Shown here: one piece after another, positions 47,930 to 60,000 of the stretch
Layout: each line of letters opens with the position of its first letter
How positions within the stretch are numbered: the first letter of the stretch is position 1
NCBI GenBank assembly: GCA_002205965.3
Contig: NADL03000675.1
Coordinates: 930,001 to 994,000 of the forward strand
Origin: Kappaphycus alvarezii
Taxonomy: Eukaryota; Rhodophyta; Florideophyceae; Gigartinales; Solieriaceae
Direction of reading: 5' to 3'
DNA length: 64,000 nt
The notes under the pieces: model-generated
The model's input: only the letters and a program-made list of their open reading frames with translations
Database searches by the model: none
What the model was told of the DNA's origin: nothing
Position numbers and translations under genes: made by a program

Positions 47930-48405
47930 TTCACGGCAAGTAGGTCAAAGCTGTACCTTTTGCGACTTTCACAGACCCACGCTGCCGGTCTATTGACTGC
48001 GTCTACCATACGCAGGACGTTTACCTAACGGAAGCGGAACAGACTGGGCAACTGCGCATCCATCGGTAAGACAGCTGAAGTTGAATGCGAACTGGGCCGT
48101 AGATATAGCACCCGTGCGCATCGTGTAGCGATTATGCTCGGACGCGTTCGCCTTGAAGCGTCTTGCGGTTTCGAGTAGCACCGCAGGGTTCAGAGGGCTG
48201 GCTAGTGGCCTCTTACAGAGGCTGCGCAACAGAATGGCCATCGCGTTCCCGCATTTTCTGCTGCGGGCAAGTGCATTTGCTTTGCAGTGGTCCCTCTGGC
48301 GACCAAGAGACGTCGCATGGTTGCTACGGGGGTAAAGGAATGGGAGGAGCACTTGCACTCCTTTCTGGCCCTCCAACTGCAGAGCCCTTTTTAATTCGAC
48401 GTCAT
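47930..48405 (-). repeat. Harbinger 5' segment, copy 2 (partner 29391-29850)
   Basis: This is homologous to 29391-29850 over its whole length and in the same orientation. Its minus-strand ORF (48409-47990) starts with LQLEGQKGVQVLLPF and contains LGRQRDHCKANALARSRK. The rest of that transposase is absent, so it is a 5' fragment unrelated to the neighbouring 46.2-47.6 kb transposase. Confidence 0.8.
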
Positions 48406-48410
48406 GCATA

Positions 48411-49674
48411 GTTGGAAACGCAGGCAGGGGTCTTCCTCACCGCACACCCCGCTGTAGTCAACCGAAGGTCCAACGAGATGCGGACAGTGATGCTACGCCG
48501 TCACCTAGGAGTTTGCGTGTTTGACGACACCGCACCGCTGCAGCGCGCTGAGTGCCATAGGCCCATGGATCTCTTAGGGGACCATGCAGCAGACCTTTGT
48601 AACAAAGGTCTCGGGTGGCGGTGAATGCGTCCAAACTCTGAGACTGTCGTGAGCGGCATCGTGACTAGGGACACAGACCGACGATTAATGCACATTGATG
48701 ATGTGGACCAGAGCATTGAGCAAGAGCGAACGCACGCTAATATAAGCGAAATGGGCACAGACTCGGAATACTGGAATGCACAGGCGGTATAGGCGATGCG
48801 CTGCAACGCTCAGCATGGAATGGGGCATTGTGAGATGTTTGACTAAAGGCTACTCTAGCTAGTAGCGGCCAACTGAAGAAGACCGGCGGAAGCAGCACGG
48901 TGGCATATGCCGTATCCGATTACTATGTATACTGTACAGTACTGTACAGTACTGTACTGTAGAATCGCCCCTCAGGCTGAGCAGTTTTCGATGCATTGTA
49001 CGGTTTGACAATTGGCTTGACCAATATATAGTACGGTATCTACGCTCCGGTACAAATTTACTGGGTACCAACCCACATACAGTATCTACCACAGTAAATT
49101 AACCTCCCATTTCGGGCTGAGCAGCCAAATCCCAGTACTGTACGCGAGGTTACAGCAAGGCACATCTGTGTGTCCAAAGCACGTTGGTTAGACTACTGCT
49201 CAGAGGTGCATTCCCGTTTTAGGTTCACTGTAGCATACGGCATCATTATACAAAAGTGAACGGTCGCAGCAATACCGAAACATCACCATCACTGCTGAGG
49301 TGAATAGCTGCATAAGACAAGAGCATCAAGGATAATCTCTTGTCCAACCAAGCAAATCATCATCATTGCTGTTAGAATACAGTGGTCCAACTGTCATTTC
49401 CGTTTCTCTCCCCTCCAAATGATTGTTATCAATACGACCGCCGGATCAGTTGCATTTATCCAACAGCCCACCTTTCTAGCCAACCTTGACTCCCGTACTC
49501 GGCGTACTCGGGCTCCACTTCACCATTCAATCTCGACAAGTGCAGCTCTTCACCACTGCTTTCCATCTTCACTGCCTAAGCCTACCATAGCTGCAGCTAT
49601 CAGGTTGCTAGGGCTCCTCAAAAGTGTCTTTTCTGTTATCACTTGATATCTGAAATTTTTGACCCCTCAAGCAC
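48411..49674. other. intergenic upstream of membrane-protein gene
   Basis: No gene is recognised. The stretch contains the ACTGTACAGT cluster at 48930-48961 and should include the promoter of the gene starting at 49675. No core promoter motif stands out. Confidence 0.45.
48930..48961. repeat. TACTGTACAG short tandem palindromic repeat
   Basis: Overlapping TACTGTACAG units form a 32-bp self-complementary stretch. Similar clusters occur at 40307-40400, 60575-60591 and 60831-60881. Confidence 0.85.
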
Positions 49675-51749
49675 ATGCCTTCTTATCTCACCCCCAAACC
49701 CCTGGCCCGACTCCCGACAACCTATATTGCCCTTCTCCTTTCAATATGCCTACTTAGCCTCACTCATGCGCAGGATTGTTCCCACAGTCTTCCGATTGTC
49801 CCTCTGGGCCCCAACTGTTTCCCAACTTCACCTTTTCCCTCATCGGAGAATTGGTCAGAAGCGTCCAACGGATTGGCCCGGGTGTTATGCAATTCGACAT
49901 CCAGGACTTTTCAAACGTCATAAGGTATCAGGTCGTACAATGTGGTTGCGATCCTGGCGATCTCGAGGACAACAGCGACATCATTCGTATCTTTACCCAG
50001 CCAAATGGTGTTTATGCAGACTCGGGTCCCATACTAGGTCTTTACCTAGCACTCTTTCCCGAAGCCGACCGACTTGCTCAGGTTAATCGCAAAACTAACG
50101 TATTCAGTGGAAATGTCCGTAATCGAATAGACGCCGGTGACATCACCGAAACAAACACTCCAAGAGGCAGCATACCAGACAGGGCCAATTTCGATCCAAA
50201 TGCCAGCACCGCTCTTATCCCGTTAGAAGCCGCTCGAGAATATGTTAACATCCGCTCTGGCAATAGAAACGTCACGGCTGCTCTCGCTATCCCGATCGAA
50301 AGAATTACCGAACCCCTGCAACTTGCCGAGTGCATAAAGCTTATCGCCTTGCTGTTCGATCGCCTTGACGAGGCTACCCAAATGTTCTCCGATCTGCAGT
50401 CAGAATACAACCGCATAAAGGACCTGGCCACGAATCTCGCCATTCGTCGACCTTCCGTTTTCTTTAACTACCCATCCTTGGATCCAGAGGAACTCCCTTC
50501 AGCGGGATCCTCCTCGCAAGAACTGGACCCTGAGGAAGCCTTTACGTGGGAGCAGCCAAGACCTAATTCCTACCTTACCAACCTTGTAGCTGACGCCTCT
50601 GCCGAGTTCAATCAAGATCAAGATGTCGGAATTTTCTCATACAATCAAATACGTGCACGCTTCATGTCAACCAGGTTCTTGCTCAACTCGGGAAGAAACG
50701 ATGTATTTAGCAACACCAGAGATATTCGGGATTTCGTCGATGAACCTGTTGACGAAAGGCTTGTTACACGTGACGGTTCAATTCTCGATGAAACATTTAA
50801 CGAGGTTGCATTGGATTTAACTGCCGTTGTCTGTGGTAACGTGTGGAGTAACCAAAATCGATTCCGCGATTTGGCCACCGACTTTGATGAGGCTGGCGCC
50901 TTTCAGCCGGATCGTATCCTCATCGACTTTATCAGGATCCTGCATCCATACATCCGAGCGTTCGATTCAACAGACATACGATTCCAGTACAGATACGAAG
51001 AGTCGGATTCCGGCGGTATCGGACCGCAATGCCCGTTCGTTACCTTGGACGGTAATCCACCGAGAGGAAGGACGTTTGTGACGCTGCAATATAGAATATT
51101 TGACCTGAACCGCTTCGAGATAGAAGATAGCGCCGCGGAGGTAATTGAGAAAATTCGGGCAGACCTAGGGTTGGACATCGGTCGGGGAGACATAGAGTTG
51201 TTTTTCCCTGCGAGGCTCAGAGACACTACAAGCACAGGGATCAGGGTAAAAGCTGCCGTTCCCAACGACAGTGTCGACCTCTTTAGCAGCGAACAAGTTC
51301 TCAAATCTCTGCGGGCCAGTTTCCGCCCCAATCAGGTACAACCGGAGACTATTCCATCTGTAACCCCATCTCCCACGCCGACCATTTCTCCGTCTCCTCC
51401 GCCATCTACATCAAACCAAGCGCAAGCAGGGAGCGGGGGCGGCCTTGGCGGTGGCGCAGTTTTCGGAATTGTGGTTGCCGTACTTGTGGTGGTCGGTTTG
51501 GTCATTTTTTGTTTGATACGTCAGAGGAGACGATCGCATCAGCCTATGGCACGAGCTGCAGCTGGTCAAAGTGATCCGGGTTGGGTGGGCGCTGCAGAAA
51601 GTGGGGTACCACCTGGACAGGCTGGCGCAAGTGGCGGTCGTCAGGATCGGAACAGATTCCGACCCAGAATGAACTTTGGAAGGTCGGCGCCTGTTCCTCC
51701 GCATCCAGATGGGACGAGTGGTGCGGCCAATGATGACCCGTTTATTTGA
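49675..51749 (+). CDS. type I membrane protein of unknown function, ~691 aa (one frame break)
   Basis: The product is predicted to enter the secretory pathway and stay in a membrane. The start at 49675 gives a classic signal peptide: basic n-region, IALLLSICLLSL core, then THAQ before DCSH. A 1-base gap in the run GGGCCCC (49805-49813) moves the frame into the 657-codon ORF that ends at TGA 51747. Adding one base gives 692 codons. The ~530-residue ectodomain has Cys residues and N-glycosylation sequons (such as NVT) but no domain I recognise. A Thr/Ser/Pro stalk (SPTPTISPSPPP) and a Gly-rich hinge precede one transmembrane helix (AVFGIVVAVLVVVGLVIF, about residues 594-615). A basic RQRRR stop-transfer and a 76-residue Gly/Pro-rich cytoplasmic tail follow. 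It has no introns. Confidence 0.75.
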
Positions 51750-53490
51750 TAGTTTCATACTCGACTGCGCAGATGACAGGTAAGTTGGATGGTCAGGTGG
51801 TATGCCAAAATGTCGTTTTTCCGGAGGACATCTGACCATAGCAATAAACAGGACCTTTTTCTGTCGTTCACACCATTCACCACCACTAGGACCGCAGCAC
51901 ATGCCTCTAGGGGATCGCTAGCGATTCTGTAATCCTTCTAGGCAGCGGATCACAAAATGGTGGGCCCGGTCCATAGCAACATGGTTCGGCCACACGCCCG
52001 GCTTTGATACCGAGAAGTAGAGGGTATTCACCCTTGCGATGGGCCTTTGTGAGCAAAATATTTGCGCTCCCTGTTGAGATCGCGCTTGGTAATGTCGGGA
52101 TGTGGTACACATGGTAGCTGGCGCAACATGTCATCGAGGGCGTCTTTAGTGAATACTGTAGGCTGAACTGTTCAGCAGCTCATTACTGTATTCTTCGGCA
52201 AAGAAATCCGTTCCTTCCGCACGGATGGGGTGTTGAAGTTGCCTCTACGACATAACATTCCATGACCAGCTAGGGAATAGAGGTATGCAGCATTGTTGGC
52301 GTTGCATCAGCGCAGTTTTTGGCGGCCAGAGAGTTTGTGTTGGGGTGGCCAGTAGCGACCTTGCCTAGATTCAGCTCAGGAAGTATTGTACCTCTGCGGG
52401 GTGAAGGCATGGTCCCGCGAGGCTGACAGGCATTTCCACCTCGATTTTGAGATAACAAACTATGACCTGACTGCGTTCGAGGAGCTTTCATTTCATTGAG
52501 TGGGGGTGATTGCATCACAGAACCATACAAGGCATTACGAGCTGCTCATGTTAGAGAAAGACCTTTCCCGTGAGACGGCATGAGAGCGAGGAGGGCAGCG
52601 GCGACACTGGACCAACTAGCGGACTCTATCCGTTGCCGCGGTTGGGTCTTAACAACAGAGTACCGACAAGCAGATCGGTGCGGTGTCCGTTTCGTATGGT
52701 CTGCCAGGACACGTCGAGAAACCGTAGAGAGCGAGCCAAGGTGTCAAATGCGAGCGGGGCAAAGTCCATTGGACGTAGCAGCCGAAACCCCTGTAAGTCT
52801 GGGGGCTTCGGCCAGCAAGCGGAACCAGCAGCCTTTTCAGCGGCCTGTCTGACTGTGGCAGAGGCAAGCGTCGAGCATCCGTTAAGTCGTAAACCTTGGG
52901 CTTGTCGGGAATCTTATTATGAGAACGAATGCCCATTTCAAAAAGACATGGTTGATTAATGGCAGGCAAATCGGATCAGAGCTGATATGCAGCCCCACGT
53001 GTTCAGAAAGACTCACAAGAGGAGTTCACAGGTCTTTCGACAAACCTGCCGCGACGACTGACTGTTCCCGAACCTCCGAAGACCGAACCTTAACACAGAC
53101 ATTCTCTCTCTAAAGAAGCAGGGTGACGTTGTGCAAAAATAGAAAACCGGAAACAAGTGAAAGTCCGCAACTTTCCTTGTATTCGTTAATTCCTCGTCTA
53201 GCCCGGGGAACGTCATTGGATTTGAGTGCAATTGCGCCTTACTCCACTAACTGGTGCAATGGACAGTCAAGTACGCATCGGGTCCTTTAATGCTATGTTA
53301 CCCTACAAGTTAGAAAAAACTTAGGACTTTGTTCAGAGAATTGTCAACAATAATCCGCTTTAACTTCTTGGCAAATCCAGGCAATCCACCCTCATCAGAG
53401 ATCCGCCGAGAAGTCATTTGAATAGCCTCTCCCTTCCACATTTCGAACCCGGGGAAGGTGTGATAGGCGCAAGGGGTGAAAATGCAACGA
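51750..53490. other. intergenic, no gene seen
   Basis: Short ORFs on both strands (for example 52570-52959 + and 52649-52969 -) overlap one another and have no recognisable motif. The stretch contains the 3' ends of the membrane-protein gene (+) and the carrier gene (-), which converge. Confidence 0.5.
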
Positions 53491-54742
53491 CTATGTCCGG
53501 ACGCGGCTCGCCGATTGCTTGAAGAAGCGATCTGCCGTCGCCTCCACAGATGTAAACGATTCTCGAACCTGTTCGTACGCAACAAATGACACAGCTGACG
53601 CTGGAAGTGCCTTGAACAAGTTCGGCAGGATACCTCTGAAGTATCCCCTCACACCCATTTCGCGTCCAATTTCTCTCCACATTCCTCTGAATGTTGTCGA
53701 GCTTGCACTGGTTTGAGAATCGAAACCAGCCACTTGCATCCGGCGACGACATGTATCCAGTGGGAACGCTGCGAACTGACCTGTCGCTGCTGCTATCGCC
53801 CCACAAGCAATCGAGCTTCCGGTCGTCGGTTGTCCTGAACCATCGTTTTTTCGAGGCAAGATAGGCCGCAGCGTTTCGTACATGGCAAAGCTAATACCAA
53901 CATACGGGAACACTCCCAAAAGGGTAGGCACAAGTCCCCTGTACACGCTTCCCACTCCCTCCCTCCGAATGGCCTCTGATATTCCGTGAAACGCCCCTCG
54001 GTATACCTCGAATCCATTTCTTTGCAGTGTCAGCCGACCACGAATAAAGTCAAGAGGATACGTCGCTGTCGCTCCAACCATCCCGCGATTCCTCCAATTA
54101 GCACAGCTTCCACTGCACGAGCTTGGGTACCACCTGACACTAACCGCACGTTAGTTTCAGAACCTTGCGAGCCAGCACCAGTAGAGTAGGACGCCCTCTT
54201 CGACTCGCTCATTAACCTTCGCATTACCTCGTTTTCACTCAAGCGCTTGACCACCAACAACTGAATAGCTGCGTTCGGGACAATGCGAAGCACATTAGCC
54301 CCATTACCTCGAAACATTGCTTTCACGAACCTTCGTCTTGACGGAACATTTGTCGCGTAGCTGAAATCCATCCATTTGAAAAACTTTTCGTGCCACCAGT
54401 TTGCATTAGAATCTTTAGGCGGTCCAATGGAGCAACTGCTGTTCTTGTTAATGCTCCTGCGACTCCAACAGATAGAAACCGACTCCAATCAATCGCAGGG
54501 ATCCACTTCGGAACGTTAGAGCTTTCTAGGGAACCTGCATACATGTGCACGTTTGGAGCAAACTGGGAACTGCCCCTAGATGAATACGCCATAAACTGAG
54601 ACCCAATGACAGACAATTCGCCGTCAGGTTCCACAAAGGAAAGGTCATCATTTCGACCCCTTGCAACATCGGCATGATCCAAGTCTATGTTAAGCATATG
54701 CTCGGTTAATTTGGAAACGTCCTGACGAAACAGTGGCGGCAA
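53491..54742 (-). other. mitochondrial carrier (SLC25) domain of the fusion gene
   Basis: Three Mito_carr repeats are present. Repeat 1 has GVAGALTRTAVAPLDRLKIL and FRGNGANVLRIVPNAAIQ (frames change at ~54332). Repeat 2 has GATATYPLDFIRGRLTL and YRGLVPTLLGVFPYVGISF. Repeat 3 has GQFAAFPLDTCRRRMQVAG and FRGILPNLFKALPASAVSF. Six membrane helices and import into the inner mitochondrial membrane are known for this family. The charge pattern and the YRGLVP segment are closest to the adenylate/CoA/ATP-Mg carrier clade. The carrier follows the EF-hand region with no gap, as in calcium-regulated carriers (SCaMC, aralar). Confidence 0.85.
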
Positions 54743-57061
54743 TATATCGTTTGACAGCTCTTGAATTCCTTTCCTGAAAGCAGTCGTGATCCATCCTTCC
54801 CGAAAACCTTCTTCAACTTTCCTGACTCTGTCGTCAACATCTTCTTTGCAGTCTCGTCGACTCCTGCGTAAAGTTGCAATAGAGACTGCATATCATCTAA
54901 AGATATGAAACCAGAATTGCACTGGTCAGCGAGCCGAAACGCAAAGTTCATTTCTGCTGCTGGCTGGTTCAGAACAATGTCAAATCGCACGAATTCCCAA
55001 AAGTCCATGAGAACCCCTTCATCATCTTCATTGGAAGAGCCTGGTGAATCAGCAATTACACTGTCACGGCTGATTTCGATATCGCTCTCGGAGCCACCTT
55101 GTTCAGACTTTTCCAATCTGGAAATGGGGTCTCGTTCACGGTTACTCGTAACTAAAGAAACAAGCAACGCGGCTAGTCGTTCCCTTTCTTCCTCGGGGAA
55201 GGCATGAATGGCTGCAAACTTCAAAAGATCATCTCTGGTCATATATGACTCATCCCACGTTTGACACTTGCGTTCTGATTGAAAATAGCTCGAAGGTACT
55301 GCGTTCCACCACCAAGACTCAGTCGATGAAATGATTCCGCAGAGATTGCCCAGCATTCCACATCTGTCGCGCCCGGACCGTGGCAGCCCTCGGCGCATTG
55401 TACATGAGACTAAGCTCACCAAAACTTTGACCTTCCTTCAGAGTCTTTGACAAGGAAAAGCTTTCCTCCTCCCCTCTGTCTTTTCCATTCTTTTGGTCCC
55501 CATTCTTGACCAATTTAGGGTGACGAATGTACCTCTCAAGCTCGCCGCTCTTGACTATGTAGAAGTTGTCTCCCGTGTCGCCTTGTTGAAACACAGTCTC
55601 TCCAGCTCGAAATTTCACAATGAAAAATGGACTCATCTCATTAGGTCCAAGCCTGTCTAATCGGCTAAAGAGAAAATGTTCCTGTAAGATCCGTCGCAAC
55701 GCACGCGAATCGGCGTTGGAAACAATAGAGCTGATATCACCGCTGGCGTCCTTGAAAAGTTCAAAAGTTGGCCTATCTAATTCCCACAATAGGGTCCTCT
55801 CCTTGGCTCGAATCGTTGACACGCGTGGGCAATTGAATGTGAAGGCAGTCAGTCCAAAGGCAGTCCTGGGACCCATAGTGCTCGTCAAAATTGGGTCTTC
55901 TCCGCTCTTCGACATAAAGCGCTCCAGCTCTCCGTAGCCTATCACATACATTTTGTCGCCATAGGCCCCTTGTTCGAAGACTATATCGCCGGGCTCAATG
56001 ATTCTAGCTCGGAACGACTTGACCAAATGTGACCTCTTGTACTCATCTGGGATCATACTGTATATTGGGGTTCTCTTTATGGCATCCTTAATTAGTCTCC
56101 GGAACGCTCGAGAAGGCGTTTCATTCTCGAGGACGCCACGGAAACTAGGCATGTTGCTCATGTCTTCCAAATCTGTTGAAGAATTAGCCTTTCTTCGGAG
56201 ATAAATCTCCTTACTCAGTCTTGCGCCTCTGAGCAAATGGACACCAGGAGGATTCTGTTGCTCGGAAGACATATCCTTTGGTGCGTAATAAAATGCCGGA
56301 GGATAAGATTCTAAGAGGCCTACTCGTTGATACGACGCCGCGACAAGCTCAGAGCAGAACACGCGAGACAAATCACTGGACTCACGAATGGACGCTCCTT
56401 GTTCCCTGGGTTCGATGGAGGAATTGACCTCCAATTCCTTCTGCAAGCGAACATTAATCTTCTCACAGTCTTGTTCAACCCTCGCCCGCTCACTATGCAG
56501 TAATCGCTTTTGAAAGTTGGTAAGTGCGGCAGTCTTTAGTTCGAGATCAATCTCCTCAATTTGTGCCTTTTTGTCAATTAGCAAGGCTGCAAGTCTCTCG
56601 CGCTCTTTCTTTGCCAGTGGATCTGTAACTCTGACCATAACTGGTCCAGCGCCAAGATCGTATGGGCGCCCCTGCATTTCTTCGGCAAACTCGAAGAATT
56701 TCTCGCGCATGGAGGTGCTGCGAACGACGGACAACTTTCGAACGGCAATCTCATTTGACTTGGATCGTCGGACGCGCTCTTCGAGACTTCGAAGTTTGAC
56801 ACCACCGAAATCGGCCTCCAGAAACAAAAGCTCGCCTGTCTTTGTGTCTCTTATGACGACGCCGACGTGATCCCATTGAGAGTTGGAGAAAATTTTGGCG
56901 ACTGCGCAGAGGATGGCGCCGGCAGGGGCCATGGATGTGCATCGGCGATTGAAAAGAACGATATCGCCTGAGTCGAGTCCTGGCGGGAGTTCAATGGACT
57001 TGCCCTTGTTCGGGGGTTTGTTGAGGGTTGTGGTTTGGTCATCGGTGGGTGCAGACGGCAT
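53491..57061 (-). CDS. NlpC/P60-like, two cNMP-binding domains, EF-hand and mitochondrial carrier fusion (~1191 aa)
   Basis: Start ATG 57061, stop TGA 53491. Five single-base gaps (about 55370, 55243, 54768, 54332, 54082) break the frame. Adding five bases gives exactly 1192 codons. Residues 30-250 are a permuted papain-like (YiiX/NlpC-P60) domain with SGDIVLF, His in WDHVGVVI (H65) and Cys in FCSELVA (C236), split by a coiled-coil insert. cNMP domain 1 (~335-440) has FGLTAF without the ligand-binding Glu. Domain 2 (~460-580) has FGELSLMYNAPRAATVRA with E549 and R558, like a PKA regulatory subunit. Next come aralar-like EF-hands (FRLADQCNSGFISLDD). The carrier has three repeats with PLDRLK, PLDFIRGR and PLDTCRRR, nearest to adenine-nucleotide/CoA carriers. 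Where the whole protein sits, and its substrate, are unknown. Confidence 0.78.
55319..57061 (-). other. uninterrupted 580-codon N-terminal part of the fusion gene
   Basis: This part is open without any gap and alone encodes the papain-like domain and nearly both cNMP-binding domains. The last 16 codons after VRAR are out of frame. The true continuation (TDVECWAISAESFHRLS) is in the next frame and matches the end of a cNMP-binding domain. This shows that the stop at 55319 is an artefact or mutation and not the natural end. Confidence 0.8.
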
Positions 57062-60000
57062 GATGAAGGGTTAGGGGTGTGATTTGTGATGGTGAATGGT
57101 TTGGTGGAATCAGGCTGTGCGCCATCTGCCGTTGCGGGGATGACTGGCCATTTGAGTTTGGGAGAGAAGGATACGGTGGGGTTGACGAGCGATTTAGCGG
57201 TAGGGTTAAATTAGGGGTGCCGTAGAGTGCCGAACAAATGTGGCATTGCCAAATGCGGCCACGCCAGCGGGGCCACCATGGCATCCCTCTGAGACGCAAT
57301 TATACATTCTTATTCTAATTAATTAATATAATTGTCCCTAAATCACCTTGATGTGTTCGTCGACATTTGTAAATTCTTTTTCGAATTTGGGGCAGAATAG
57401 AATAATTGACAAGAATTATTTGAATTAAGGTGCAACATCGCCAACCTCTAACATCTGGTCACCAATAGTGCACTATTCTCTGCACCACAGCCAATAAGGC
57501 ACTCGCATTAGTACTGTCGTAGCCATTGTCCTGTCAACACCTACATTACATGCGGCCCGAATGGCGAATGGAGCCGACAACGACGCCGACATATCCTTCA
57601 CTACACCTGCGGCAGTCGCAAGTTGCAGCGAAAGCATCCTTGGTGCACATGTGCATGTCCATGTGCTGCATATTTGATTCTCTTCTACGGTACACTCCCA
57701 CACACAAGGAAAGGGGTAATCAACAAATTACACCGAATCACTTGCCTAAACCAGATGACGTACAACTTGACACCACACGACGCCAATACGGACTCGTGCC
57801 CTTGCGCCTATTGCAAACACAACATTATGGCCGTGTCGTGTCGTGTCCTATGGAGACACAGACTGTCGTGCCCAAGGGAAATATTTCTAGTCAACCACGA
57901 GAAAACTTACGCTGCCCTCCCCATCCCAAAAGATTCGGCAGATAGTTTGCTATCTTCTACACTACAGCAACACTTGAATTGAATCGTGCAATGCAGTTCC
58001 TCGTCCTCAATTACTACGACGTCTTTCGAAAAAGCGAATCGATCTTCCTCCAAACTTTGAAAAACGGCATTCCATTCGCTCCTCTTAAGTCCCGCACTCA
58101 CAGATTGCGTGCACCTGCACAAAACTGGCCTATTCGGAAAGTGGACGAGAAAACAAATGCTTCTCATACTGATCAATGGCTCTACCGAGTGCTCCGTCCT
58201 CGGCTCACTCGTGTCACTGCTCTCTTTATACTATGTGAACCTCCATGGTGTGTAAACACATTGAAAAGACAGCGGAATCATCTGCTGTCACAATAGTACA
58301 CGCGATGAAATTGTCTGCAATACACAGTAAATAGAAAAACAGCAGTTTCCACCGAGCGTTGCCCGCAAATGCTCCCCGTGCTGCGTCTGTTCGCTTCTGA
58401 ACCCAAAAATGTGTCAAAGAGTTCTCAACAGGATCTGCCGTTAGATGTGCTCGACGTTGGCATCCTATATTAAGCGTTTGGACATGCATTGGAAACGCTG
58501 CGCGTTGAATGCCGCAGGACAAAGCCTGAGTCAAAAGGCTCGTAAATCACTCCTTTGCATCGTCATTCCATCCACCTCGAATCTGTTGAAGCGTAGCTGT
58601 GGTGCAAGTCTATATCTAATATACAAGCACAATTACGGGTTATGGCCATAACTAACAACCTGAGCAACCTTGATTCCTCCCAAGAGTCGTTAGATGTGTG
58701 ACGTCACGTAACAGGATGCCGCGTCACGAAAGAAACAAAAGCTGTTTTCATCATCAGCAATACTGTGCTACTGCTGCGCTCAACTGACAATTCGCACTAC
58801 AATTCCTTGTGCAGTGTTTAAGAGTAGAGCAGGCTCTCACTCTGTACTTGCCTCACGACATCAAGACTCGATTATAGCGTTAACAGGAAGGCAGGCCGTG
58901 TTAGGGAGAGTTACGGTACGGTTGTGATATTAGCAGGTCCGCAGATCCCAGTCTTGAGTGAGATCACTAGCTTGAACAGGCTTTGTTTACAGGCCTATCT
59001 TTACGGGTTACATTAGTTGCGTGAGCTTCTGCACTGTACAGTATTTGGTCTTTTCCCGCAAAACACGGACAATTATCACGATAGCTTTGCTTCATCAAGT
59101 ATGATTCGTTTGCATCCGTTGGTCAAATAAAGGGTAAACGAGGTCCAACTGGTATCTTTAGCCGGAGACCGTTATTGAGACGAGCAACACGTCATGTCTA
59201 ATGTTTCTAGTCCAGGTCATAACAGCGTGGGAGGAGCGTTCATATTGTTCCTGCAAACGCATTAAGAACCATGGCAGTGACAGGAAATTCATGCGAAAGA
59301 AGCACGAACCAGGCTGTAAACAGAGCGAGGGGGGAAAGTTGTGATGCTTTCTGAAGCGAGATCCAATAGCAGTCCCTAGGGCATGGTTTCTCCTGCGAAT
59401 CGCGATTTTCTGCCAGAGCTGGTTACAGACGTAGAGTAAAGGTTGAGTCTATCTCTGGAACAGTTGTGCAGCTCTACCTCCGGCTCGGACACCAACCAAA
59501 ATGAGGTACTTGGGATATACGTATGTGAGATTTGATGTGTACACATTGCAGGTCGTTATTGTATGGTGCATTTGACCAACAAATAGAATTACAGGGTGAC
59601 GGTTGGACAGAGGGCCACGATTTCATTAGCATCAAAGGGCGATTGTTGGATACGCGCAGAGTCGGGAACGCACCTGAGCGGGAGATGTCCGTGTTTGTCG
59701 AGTCCACAACGAAGCCGGGTCACGTCGCAGTATCAGGGAACGGGAATGGGAGCTAAAAGATGGACCTGGTTGATTGTTTGGAGCGCTGGACAAAAGGAAC
59801 AGGATTTATGTGAAATAGGGAGAAGCATGGCAGGATGGCGGAATGGATGGAGGGCCACGGTGGCAGTGCAGGAAGCGGCAAGGCTTGCAGTAGTTTCAAG
59901 AGCAGGTGTGTCGACAGTTGCGAGAGTATAGATTTGCAGATTGGGGTTTGTGATTCCCTGGGTCATTGGTGGAAGTGAAGATTGCAAAGGAATGGGACTG

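Noticed and set aside
52570-52969. Overlapping ORFs on both strands in the intergenic region
   Set aside because: There are no motifs, they overlap in opposite directions, and codon patterns look random. They are probably chance ORFs.
55319-55422. Natural end of the cNMP protein at 55319 and a separate EF-hand/carrier gene downstream
   Set aside because: The next frame completes the cNMP domain (TDVECWAISAESFHRLS) and then passes without a gap into the EF-hand region. Single missing bases explain the breaks better than two abutting genes.
57526-58534. Possible zinc-finger or element gene upstream of the carrier gene
   Set aside because: Cys/His spacing in one frame is suggestive, but the frames do not join into any family I know and the opposite strand is equally open.
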